Assembly (NCBI GenBank): GCA_902478945.1
Contig: CABSMX010000028.1
Span: 1 to 21,627 of the forward strand
Source of the DNA: an uncultured Collinsella sp.
Lineage (GTDB): Bacteria > Actinomycetota > Coriobacteriia > Coriobacteriales > Coriobacteriaceae
Direction of reading: 5' to 3'
DNA: 21,627 bases
Shown here: piece by piece, positions 14,395 to 20,618 of the stretch
Layout: each line of letters begins with the position of its first letter
How positions within the stretch are numbered: the stretch's first letter is position 1
Translations under genes and position numbers: made by a program
The notes under the pieces: generated by a model
The model's database searches: none
What the model was told of the DNA's origin: nothing
The model's input: the letters and a program-made list of their open reading frames with translations, nothing else

Positions 14395-14405
14395 TGTCTT
14401 GCGCT

Positions 14406-14482
14406 GCGGCGTTACCTCAGCTGGATAGAGGGTCTGACTACGAATCAGAACGTCATAGGTTCGAATCCTATACGCCGCACCA
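14406..14482 (+). tRNA. tRNA-Arg(ACG) copy 1
   Basis: 77 nt including CCA: acceptor GCGGCGT/ACGCCGC, anticodon loop CTACGAA (ACG, read as ICG after deamination), T loop TTCGAAT. Copies 2 and 3 are identical over the whole gene. Confidence 0.96.
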
Positions 14483-14492
14483 ATCGAACTTG

Positions 14493-14521
14493 AAGCCTCC
14501 GGCAACGGGGGCTTTTCTTTT
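14493..14521 (+). terminator. Terminator of tRNA-Arg copy 1
   Basis: GCCTCC/GGGGGC stem around GGCAAC, followed by TTTTCTTTTT. Confidence 0.8.
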
Positions 14522-14522
14522 T

Positions 14523-14552
14523 ATGGCGGCATTCCATGGATCCGAACCTCGG
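14523..14552. repeat. Inverted degenerate tRNA-Arg tail after copy 1
   Basis: The reverse complement reads GAGGTTCGGATCC, then a GCCGCCAT end: one mismatch to the tRNA-Arg T arm (AGGTTCGAATCC) and a shortened acceptor end. Similar inverted tails follow tRNA-Phe, -Leu, -Ser and Arg copy 3. Confidence 0.65.
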
Positions 14553-14605
14553 TCGAGGCGTGAGCGGCCTAATTACCGCTCCGTAAAATTTTTTCAAATT
14601 GTCGC

Positions 14606-14634
14606 TTGACCCATCGGGGGCTCGCGTGCATAAT
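14606..14634 (+). promoter_or_regulatory. Promoter of tRNA-Arg copy 2
   Basis: TTGACC (14606-14611) and CATAAT (14629-14634), 17-bp spacing. Confidence 0.75.
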
Positions 14635-14646
14635 AATCCGTGCGTT

Positions 14647-14723
14647 GCGGCGTTACCTCAGCTGGATAGAGGGTCTGACTACGAATCAGAACGTCATAGG
14701 TTCGAATCCTATACGCCGCACCA
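14647..14723 (+). tRNA. tRNA-Arg(ACG) copy 2
   Basis: Identical to copy 1 across 77 nt including CCA. It is followed by a terminator but, uniquely among the six tRNAs in the window, not by an inverted tail. Confidence 0.96.
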
Positions 14724-14733
14724 ATTGACTTTA

Positions 14734-14760
14734 AAGCTCCCGGCAACGGGGGCTTTTCTT
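14734..14760 (+). terminator. Terminator of tRNA-Arg copy 2
   Basis: AGCTCCC/GGGGGCT stem with GGCAAC loop, then TTTTCTT. Confidence 0.8.
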
Positions 14761-14840
14761 ATATCGCGATGCGTCGAAGATTGCATCAAGTGGTCAAAAA
14801 TGAGTAAAAATTAAATTTGATAACTTTTTTCGAAAAGTGC

Positions 14841-14869
14841 TTGACCAATATTCAGTCCATGTGCATAAT
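14841..14869 (+). promoter_or_regulatory. Promoter of tRNA-Arg copy 3
   Basis: TTGACC (14841-14846) and CATAAT (14864-14869), 17-bp spacing, nearly the same as copy 2. Confidence 0.75.
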
Positions 14870-14881
14870 AATCAACAAGTC

Positions 14882-14958
14882 GCGGCGTTACCTCAGCTGG
14901 ATAGAGGGTCTGACTACGAATCAGAACGTCATAGGTTCGAATCCTATACGCCGCACCA
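14882..14958 (+). tRNA. tRNA-Arg(ACG) copy 3
   Basis: Identical to copies 1 and 2 across 77 nt including CCA. Spacing between copies is about 240 bp and the promoters and flanks differ, so each unit is independently transcribed. Confidence 0.96.
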
Positions 14959-14968
14959 ATCGAATTTG

Positions 14969-14997
14969 AAGCCTCCGGCAACGGGGGCTTTTCTTTT
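14969..14997 (+). terminator. Terminator of tRNA-Arg copy 3
   Basis: GCCTCC/GGGGGC stem with GGCAAC loop, followed by TTTTCTTTT. Confidence 0.8.
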
Positions 14998-15027
14998 ATG
15001 GCGGCATCCCATGGATTCGAACCTCGG
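14998..15027. repeat. Inverted degenerate tRNA-Arg tail after copy 3
   Basis: The reverse complement contains AGGTTCGAATCC, identical over 12 nt to the tRNA-Arg T arm, and a GATGCCGCCAT end resembling the acceptor strand plus CCA. Downstream it continues GAGGCGCGAGCGTGAAG, similar to the stretch after the inverted tails at the Phe and Leu loci. Confidence 0.7.
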
Positions 15028-15084
15028 TCGAGGCGCGAGCGTGAAGCGGACTATTTCTTATCGACTCGTGTAAGATTCCGAGTA

Positions 15085-15110
15085 GGTGTCGCGGCCCATC
15101 CGCGACCACC
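15085..15110 (+). promoter_or_regulatory. Strong leader hairpin before the 813-aa gene
   Basis: GGTGTCGCGG pairs with CCGCGACCACC (one bulge) around CCCAT, ending 33 bp before the GTG start. There is no T run. It may be a leader structure or a weak terminator for tRNA readthrough. Confidence 0.4.
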
Positions 15111-15143
15111 CCTTCTTTCAACGACTGATCAGGGTGATATTTC

Positions 15144-17585
15144 GTGGCAGAGCGTCCGACATACAAGCTCAGGTTTCTCGACCCCAAAAAGCGTTTTCCA
15201 TCGATGCCAGAGCAGCCTGCGGGGCGCTCATATGGTGTTGTCTGGAAAGTCTTTGGCGAGGACCCCAAAGAGTCGTGCTATGTCGTCGAATTTGTCGGCA
15301 AAACTCACATATCGCTCTTGGGCTACGTGAGCGTGTCGGGCAAGGTTTATAAGGTTGATCGTCCTGTTCGGGAAGTACCGTTGCCCGAGGACCCTGACAT
15401 GGAGCTGGTCCTTCACGAGTCCGATTCCAGTATTGGCGAGATTATGGTGAGGGAAGCTAACGGTGCAATGCGCGCGTGTGCGCGAACTGCCGGCTCTCCC
15501 GAAGGCCCCATGCGCGAGCAGTCCGACCTCGAGACATGGAATTCGACCCGCGCCCTTCCTTTCGGCGAGTTCATGGCCTCGATGTTCTTGCGCTACGTGA
15601 TATTTGCCAACTCCGAAAGCGCTATTGCGAACACGGCGGGCGTCGATGGTCTCGATGCAGGCATACAAAACGTTGTCGACAAGATCAAGCTCATAAAGTT
15701 GCCCGAGCCGGTCGAGGTTTTTTTGGGCTTTGACACGGCACCGCTCCCCGATGCTATCGAGACGCTGCTTTACCGTGTTGACCATGCCGAGAATCCGAGC
15801 GGTATCGAACGTTATGCCGCCGCCCTTATGAGCGAGATCGACTTGCCCCGCCTGCGCACCATTGCTGCCAAGTCCGAAATGAGCCTAGCGCGCATTGACC
15901 GCTCAAAGCTGTTCTATCTCAATTTTGATCGTAGCCTGCTGGACCAGGACGAGATTGACATGCTGCTTGCTATCGAGTGCCGTCTCAACCGCCTCTCTGG
16001 CATCCTTGAGCGCATTGGGGCCGGATTGGTCCCCGCGGCATCCTCGCCGAGTCTTGAGGGCTGCGCGCTCTTTGACGCGTGGCATATCGCCAAGACGACC
16101 AACGATGTTCCCCGACTGCTCGATACGGCCTCGAGCGACAACCCGTGGGGCAAACCGGGAACGGTAGCTTGCCGGCCGGGCGGTGAGTGGGATGTGCGCA
16201 GCCGCTTCGCGCGTATTGTCGAGGCACTTAACGTGGTCACACGGCTCGACTATACCTATCGGGCAAACGTTGCCGAGGGGATTATGCTCGTTCGGTTTGG
16301 ACACTCTGTCGTGGATGCCATGCCACAACGTGAATACGACGCTCAGGATGATGTCTGGCGCGAGTTGGACGAGAACGCGCGTGTGATTTGGGCCGCGGAG
16401 CACGACGCGCGCGTGGCGCTTACGCTTGCGGCGGCGTGTTTTGCCGCAGGTGCCTGCATTGCGCGCTGCTATGTTCAGATTGCGGTTCCCGACGGCGAGC
16501 AGGGCGAGCGCGTCATTGCAACATATTCCTTTGGGCGTGCGGCCTATCTGGCCAATTGCGTGCCTGTCGCCAAGGATCTTGAGAGCATGGATATGGACGA
16601 TATGCCGTGCAAGCGCATGCTTGAGGCATATGAGTCGGACGCGCCGGATGCGATTGAGCCTGCAGAGGTTCACGCTCGCCCGCGTGACGACCACCGTTCG
16701 CTACCGCCGGCGTTGCGCGACCTGCTGCTTGCCGATACGGCTGATGAGCTCGAGGTCATGGAGATGGACGATGACCCGTATGTGGCGCGCGTCGTCGAGT
16801 TGCGCGAGCAGGCAAAAGTTGACCGTGCAAGCGCGTTTGAGGGCTTCTCCCGTCTTGTTGAGGAGTTGGAGGCTAAGTGCGCCGTTGCCGAGCTTTTGGC
16901 AACGGGTCCGGTCCAGACGCAGTTTTGCGACAACCAGCTGGTGCGTATGGTGCTGCCGGTAATGGAGGAAGATCGCTCGGTGCGCATCCTGCGCGCTCCC
17001 GACGCGCTCTACTTTGCTCAGCACGAGATCTGCAGCTTTTACGCCGAGCAGGAGGATTTTGAACGGGCATTGCCCGAGGTGCGTCGTCTTTACGATCTGG
17101 CTCGCTCGTCCATGCAATCGCACTTTGCGCTCATCAACGTGCTGGCGCGCCTGGAGCGCTTTGACGAGATTATCGAGGTGGCGCGACACGGCCTGCGCAT
17201 TGCCAGCGACCGCCCCTCAATCGGTTATCTGTTCTATCGTCTGGCGTTTGCCTATTGGAACTGCGACCAGCTCGAGCTCGCGTTGGCGTGCTACCGCCTC
17301 GTGCCGCGCGGCGAGGAGTCGGGTAGCAGCGCGTTGGAGGAAATGCAGGGCCTTATGAACGAGATGGGCGTCAATGAGCCGCCGACGTTCGAGGATGCGG
17401 TTGAGACCATCCGTAAAGCCGGGCTCGAGCTGCCTCCCGTGCCCGCCGTGACCAACCAGCTGGCGGATGCTGCCGTGCAGTTGGTCGATAACGGCTTCTT
17501 TTTCCTGGCGCGCGTCTGCATCTTCCAAATGTGGCGCACCATGGGCAACGACGAACTTGGCTCCCTCAACCGCTCGTTGGGGTAG
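15144..17585 (+). CDS. 813-aa protein with C-terminal TPR-like repeats, function unknown
   Basis: Starts at GTG 15144 with an AGGGTGA-like site about 8 bp upstream. No signal peptide or membrane segment is visible, except for a short Ala/Cys-rich hydrophobic stretch near residues 430-445 (A-L-T-L-A-A-A-C-F-A-A-G-A-C-I-A). The N-terminal ~100 residues are beta-rich (G-V-V-W-K-V-F-G-E-D-P-K). The middle is mixed, with an acidic linker (D-D-M-P, D-D-H-R) near 480-560. Residues about 615-740 form helical pairs of TPR type (D-A-L-Y-F-A-Q-H-E-I-C-S-F-Y-A-E-Q-E-D-F and Y-L-F-Y-R-L-A-F-A-Y-W-N-C-D-Q-L). TPRs mediate protein-protein contacts; no catalytic motif is seen. I do not recognise the family. 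Codon use matches neighbouring genes, so it appears native. A 162-bp gap separates it from the ATPase gene. Confidence 0.8.
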   Translation: MAERPTYKLRFLDPKKRFPSMPEQPAGRSYGVVWKVFGEDPKESCYVVEFVGKTHISLLGYVSVSGKVYKVDRPVREVPLPEDPDMELVLHESDSSIGEIMVREANGAMRACARTAGSPEGPMREQSDLETWNSTRALPFGEFMASMFLRYVIFANSESAIANTAGVDGLDAGIQNVVDKIKLIKLPEPVEVFLGFDTAPLPDAIETLLYRVDHAENPSGIERYAAALMSEIDLPRLRTIAAKSEMSLARIDRSKLFYLNFDRSLLDQDEIDMLLAIECRLNRLSGILERIGAGLVPAASSPSLEGCALFDAWHIAKTTNDVPRLLDTASSDNPWGKPGTVACRPGGEWDVRSRFARIVEALNVVTRLDYTYRANVAEGIMLVRFGHSVVDAMPQREYDAQDDVWRELDENARVIWAAEHDARVALTLAAACFAAGACIARCYVQIAVPDGEQGERVIATYSFGRAAYLANCVPVAKDLESMDMDDMPCKRMLEAYESDAPDAIEPAEVHARPRDDHRSLPPALRDLLLADTADELEVMEMDDDPYVARVVELREQAKVDRASAFEGFSRLVEELEAKCAVAELLATGPVQTQFCDNQLVRMVLPVMEEDRSVRILRAPDALYFAQHEICSFYAEQEDFERALPEVRRLYDLARSSMQSHFALINVLARLERFDEIIEVARHGLRIASDRPSIGYLFYRLAFAYWNCDQLELALACYRLVPRGEESGSSALEEMQGLMNEMGVNEPPTFEDAVETIRKAGLELPPVPAVTNQLADAAVQLVDNGFFFLARVCIFQMWRTMGNDELGSLNRSLG

Positions 17586-17674
17586 GGGCGATATAGAGGG
17601 GCCGCACCGCGCTATTTGTATCGGCGCGGGCGGGAGGACCCGGCAGGATCGGTAAGGCATAAAGCCGCCGAGCC

Positions 17675-17731
17675 TGCTAAAACTGTTAAACTCTGCTAAA
17701 GTTGCTAAACTTTGTTAAAGTTGTTAAAACT
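17675..17731. repeat. Three tandem 19-bp iterons (six TGYTAAA half-units)
   Basis: TGCTAAA or TGTTAAA begins at 17675, 17684, 17694, 17703, 17713 and 17722, spacings 9, 10, 9, 10, 9 bp. This is exactly three 19-bp units ending 16 bp before the ATPase start and running into its ribosome binding site. The near-helical period would place all half-sites on a similar DNA face, as for an operator array bound by an oligomer. Likely autoregulation by the ATPase or a partner, inferred. Confidence 0.8.
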
Positions 17732-17747
17732 AGCAGAGGAGGACAGA

Positions 17748-18830
17748 ATGACGAAAGCTGTTAACCCCTTTAAGCCAACGGCGGGCATGAATCCGCCTGA
17801 GCTTATCGGACGGGACACTGTTTTGGATGACTTTGCCGAGGCTCTTGAGAATGGTCCTGGTGCCCCCGATCGACTCATGCGCATCTCGGGCGTCCGAGGC
17901 ACAGGTAAAACGGTGCTCCTTAATGCATTGGGTGACCTTGCACGCAAAAAAGGATTCGAGGTCGTTGACGTTGCCTCCAATGCTGGTTTTTGCAATAGAA
18001 TCCTCGAGGCTCTGCAGCGAAACGTTCGTCTTGAATCAATCTCGATTTCCCCATCGATTTTAGGGGTCAGCCTTGGCTCCATGGAGATGTCGAAGTCGGC
18101 CTCTCATCTGGGCGAGGCGATGTACGATGCTGCAAAGCGCGGTGGTCTGCTCATTACGCTCGACGAGATCCAGGATGCCTCAACTGAGGAAATGCGCGAG
18201 CTAGGCAATGAGATGCAGCTCTTGATCCGCCAAGGAGCGAATGTCGCTTTCGCTTTCGCCGGGCTGCCGACATCGGTAGATGGCGTGGTGGTGGATGATA
18301 CGTTGACGTTCCTTCAGCGAGCCAAACATGTTGAACTTACTCGGCTTTCCGATTTTGAAGTTGGCGGATCGTTTGAGGATACGATGAGACGAGCGGGCAA
18401 GGAGCTCGACAAAGGTGCCGCTGAGCTATTAACAAAAGCTTCGGCAGGCTATCCCTTTATGGTCCAGCTGGTCGGATATTACGCTTGGCAGGTTGCTGCG
18501 CGCAGTGGGGCGGAGAGCGTGAGCGAAGAGGCGGCTCGTAAGGGTATCCAGGCGGCTCTTGATAGCTTTAATGCTATGGTGATTGCCCCAGCGCTGCGCA
18601 GGGTGTCGGAACGGCAGTTTCAGTATCTCGCGGCGATGGCTCAATGCGAGGGCGTCGATATCGCCAACGGCGATATCGCCAAGAAGATGGGTTTGCCGGC
18701 GAACAAAGTTGGGTCATATCGCAAGCGTCTGATCGATGCGGGGTTGATTGAGCCCGCGGGCTATGGCTGTGTTTCGTTTGCAATTCCGTACATGCGCGAT
18801 TATCTGTTGGAGACCGTTCGAGAGAACTAA
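17748..18830 (+). CDS. STAND/AAA-type ATPase with C-terminal winged-helix domain
   Basis: 360 aa from ATG 17748 (GAGGAGGA upstream). The Walker A motif is G-V-R-G-T-G-K-T (48-55), and Walker B is L-L-I-T-L-D-E-I-Q-D (134-143, catalytic D139/E140). A sensor-like strand A-F-A-F-A-G-L-P follows near residue 180. Residues about 285-360 look like a winged helix: F-Q-Y-L-A-A-M-A-Q, N-G-D-I-A-K-K-M-G-L-P-A-N-K-V-G-S-Y-R-K-R-L-I-D-A-G-L-I, then a wing. This resembles the archaeal-type ATPase family seen in mobile or defence contexts, and the fold also occurs in Orc/Cdc6-like proteins. Substrate and partner are unknown. The iteron array directly upstream is the natural target of its DNA-binding domain. 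It is monocistronic as far as can be seen. Confidence 0.85.
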   Translation: MTKAVNPFKPTAGMNPPELIGRDTVLDDFAEALENGPGAPDRLMRISGVRGTGKTVLLNALGDLARKKGFEVVDVASNAGFCNRILEALQRNVRLESISISPSILGVSLGSMEMSKSASHLGEAMYDAAKRGGLLITLDEIQDASTEEMRELGNEMQLLIRQGANVAFAFAGLPTSVDGVVVDDTLTFLQRAKHVELTRLSDFEVGGSFEDTMRRAGKELDKGAAELLTKASAGYPFMVQLVGYYAWQVAARSGAESVSEEAARKGIQAALDSFNAMVIAPALRRVSERQFQYLAAMAQCEGVDIANGDIAKKMGLPANKVGSYRKRLIDAGLIEPAGYGCVSFAIPYMRDYLLETVREN

Positions 18831-18879
18831 TAAAGAATGGGCTGTCCGCGCTGTCGCTGGGGCCGTCCTTGTATCTTTG

Positions 18880-18934
18880 TCTCAATCTGTAACATCTGGA
18901 GGGGATTACGGCCTGCAAATGTTACAGATTGAGA
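18880..18934. repeat. Perfect 16-bp inverted repeat downstream of the ATPase
   Basis: TCTCAATCTGTAACAT (18880-18895) is exactly inverted at 18919-18934, with a 23-bp GC-rich centre. No T run follows on either strand, so a standard intrinsic terminator is unlikely. It could be a binding or recombination site or an RNA hairpin. The remaining sequence to the tRNA-Ser promoter shows no gene. Confidence 0.65.
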
Positions 18935-18996
18935 TGATTGACTGAGACGTTTACTGGTAAAAGAGAGGTAAAAGAGGAAACGCCTCAAAATTCCCC

Positions 18997-19025
18997 TTGC
19001 CCAACTTCGGCTGTTTGGTTACTAT
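18997..19025 (+). promoter_or_regulatory. Promoter of tRNA-Ser
   Basis: TTGCCC (18997-19002) and TACTAT (19020-19025), 17-bp spacing, 14 bp before the tRNA. Confidence 0.65.
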
Positions 19026-19039
19026 AGAACGGCTGTTAC

Positions 19040-19130
19040 GGAGAGCTGACCGAGAGGCCGAAGGTGCTCGCCTGCTAAGCGAGTATGCCCCAAAAGGGCA
19101 TCTGGGGTTCGAATCCCCAGCTCTCCGCCA
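19040..19130 (+). tRNA. tRNA-Ser(GCT)
   Basis: A 91-nt class II tRNA including CCA: acceptor GGAGAGC/GCTCTCC, anticodon stem CTCGC/GCGAG with loop CTGCTAA (GCT), long variable arm TATGCCCCAAAAGGGCAT, T loop TTCGAAT. Confidence 0.96.
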
Positions 19131-19146
19131 GTATGACTTTGAAGAA

Positions 19147-19170
19147 GGGTCCCATTTGGGGCCCTTTTTT
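19147..19170 (+). terminator. Intrinsic terminator of tRNA-Ser
   Basis: GGGTCCC/GGGGCCC stem around ATTT, followed by TTTTTT. Confidence 0.85.
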
Positions 19171-19180
19171 ATTATCAAGA

Positions 19181-19206
19181 ATGGCGGCTGGGGATTAGAG
19201 TCCGAA
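19181..19206. repeat. Inverted degenerate tRNA-Ser tail
   Basis: The reverse complement contains CTAATCCCCAGCCGCCAT, matching the tRNA-Ser 3' end (GAATCCCCAGC, then CGCCA) with four bases missing from the acceptor strand and changes in the T loop. This is the most eroded of the five inverted tails in the window. The remaining sequence up to 19306 has no other recognisable feature. Confidence 0.6.
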
Positions 19207-19306
19207 AGGGCGTGAACATTAGGCAAACACGGGGCGCTTGAAAACGGGGAGACCCAGGCGTGCTCGTGCACCCCGGTGTGGGGTTCCGAGGGGATGGAGT
19301 AGAAAT

Positions 19307-20341
19307 ATGGTAAAGGTCGGGCTGCGTAAGCCGAATCTAAAGACATCACTCAAGGCAAGAACGACCGGCAGAGCGAAGCGCGCGGTAAAGCGGGCGATAA
19401 TCCCCGGCTATGGTAAGAAGGGCATGGGGTGGATCAAAAATCCGAAGAAGGCTGCTTACAATGCCGTATACAGCAGAACGACCGTCGGAGTTGGGGATGT
19501 CGCTCGCGCCGTTGCTAAATCAGGCGCTCGGAGCTCGGCGTCAAGGACGTCCTCAATTTCTGTTTCATCGCATGAAATTACACCTTTGGCGAAGCCTGAA
19601 CAGAAATCTCTCACTCGAGAGATTACGTCGGTTGACAGGGCAAACAAGGCGCTTTTGCTATGCTTCCTTCTTGGGTGGTCGGGCGCTCATAGGGCGTATG
19701 CACGGATGTGGGGTAGCTTCTTTCTATATCTCTTTACCTTTGGCCTTTTTGGATTTGGTTGGCTGTTTGATATTGTGACACTACTGATGAGACGCTCCGA
19801 GCTAAGGCGTCTCGGCGACAGTGATCCGACTCAACAGCAAGCGCCATGTTCCGTTGATTCTACATTCGATCGAAATGTCGCCGACTCCGGAAATTGGGAA
19901 CAGCGTGGAGATGGGGAGGCTGCGGCTCGGCTAGAGCTTCAACGTAAAAACCGTGCCTATATGGAAGAAAACGGCATCGACGTGGAGATGTTTACCGAGG
20001 AAAAGGTCGCGGCGGACGCCTTGCGAACCATTGAGTCGGTATGCCCGTGCATGCTTAGGTTTGACCGAGGCATGAGCGAAGAGGAGCCAAGCATCAGCTT
20101 TTGCTCTCCAACAAAGACGGGGAAAATGCCCAAGAATGTCGTCGAGGCCCGCATTTACCATCAGGACGTGAAGCTATTGATGGATTCCCACGGCTTCGAA
20201 TTGCCGGAGTATGGTGACAGCATCAATGTCACGATTAGTTATCTAGCTGATGGGCGCATAAATAAAGTCGATATCCATGGGTTCCATAATGGCGCTCCGT
20301 TAGTGTCTCCATTCGCAGGCGGAGCGACGATCTTGTTATGA
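19307..20341 (+). CDS. TM2-domain membrane protein with basic N-terminal module
   Basis: 344 aa from ATG 19307 (GGATGGAG upstream); the frame is open further upstream but without coding character. Residues 1-60 are strongly basic (K-A-R-T-T-G-R-A-K-R-A-V-K-R-A) and end in G-Y-G-K-K-G-M-G-W-I-K-N-P-K-K-A-A-Y-N, a module I have seen in Firmicutes proteins. Residues about 108-165 are a TM2 domain: R-A-N-K-A-L-L-L-C-F-L-L-G-W-S-G-A-H-R-A-Y-A, a second helix Y-L-F-T-F-G-L-F-G-F-G-W-L-F-D, with the typical H-R-x-Y and D155. A soluble C-terminal region (about 220-344) follows, with no recognised motif. Codon use is less GC-biased than in neighbouring genes, and it lies directly after a tRNA-Ser, a common integration site; acquisition by transfer is plausible but unproven. 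Confidence 0.75.
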   Translation: MVKVGLRKPNLKTSLKARTTGRAKRAVKRAIIPGYGKKGMGWIKNPKKAAYNAVYSRTTVGVGDVARAVAKSGARSSASRTSSISVSSHEITPLAKPEQKSLTREITSVDRANKALLLCFLLGWSGAHRAYARMWGSFFLYLFTFGLFGFGWLFDIVTLLMRRSELRRLGDSDPTQQQAPCSVDSTFDRNVADSGNWEQRGDGEAAARLELQRKNRAYMEENGIDVEMFTEEKVAADALRTIESVCPCMLRFDRGMSEEEPSISFCSPTKTGKMPKNVVEARIYHQDVKLLMDSHGFELPEYGDSINVTISYLADGRINKVDIHGFHNGAPLVSPFAGGATILL

Positions 20342-20349
20342 CGAGTGCG

Positions 20350-20500
20350 GGCACCATCGGAGAAACGGGTGCCTGGCAATCGCTGTGTCCTGGGGCAGAC
20401 CCCTCAGCTGGGGATCTTTTCAGGGCCTTGACCAAGGAGGTCGAAAGGATCTACTAGCATGCCCGGTGGACCCGTTTTCAAGGTCCGAAAAGGCACAGCG
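20350..20500 (+). ncRNA. Candidate multi-helix structured RNA
   Basis: This intergenic region (20342-20561) folds into nested helices by eye. One is the hairpin GGCACC/GGTGCC (20350-20355, 20368-20373). A long-range stem CGCTGTG (20381-20387) with CACAGCG (20494-20500) encloses three more: GGGG-CAGA-CCCC (20392-20403); GATCTTTTC (20413-20421) with GAAAGGATC (20443-20451), itself holding CCTT-GACC-AAGG; and GGACC/GGTCC (20468-20472, 20482-20486). I recognise no known riboswitch, SRP, RNase P or tmRNA core. Strand and boundaries are uncertain, and no promoter is obvious. It could instead be the 3' UTR of the TM2 gene. Confidence 0.45.
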
Positions 20501-20561
20501 AAGGTAAACGGCTAGCAATGTCGCTTTGGTGATTCTGACGCATCCCGTTTAAGAGGTATTC

Positions 20562-20589
20562 AAAAAGAGGCGCCCCGTTGGACGCCTCT
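20562..20589 (-). terminator. Intrinsic terminator of the dac gene
   Basis: AGAGGCG (20566-20572) and CGCCTCT (20583-20589) form a stem around a 10-nt loop; on the minus strand it is followed by TTTTTG. It lies 30 bp after the carboxypeptidase stop codon. Confidence 0.85.
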
Positions 20590-20618
20590 CCAATCTCAAA
20601 TGTAATGTTCCCCCAGCC

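Noticed and set aside
14406..14958. CRISPR-like regularly spaced repeats
   Set aside because: The repeats are 77-nt tRNA genes with promoters and terminators; no CRISPR repeat or cas gene is present.
14394..15073. Three similar small + frames over the tRNA-Arg genes
   Set aside because: They are translations of the identical tRNA genes themselves, not repeated proteins.
17602..17635. GC-rich inverted repeat CCGCGC/GCGCGG as terminator of the 813-aa gene
   Set aside because: No T run follows and the loop is long; not called as a terminator.
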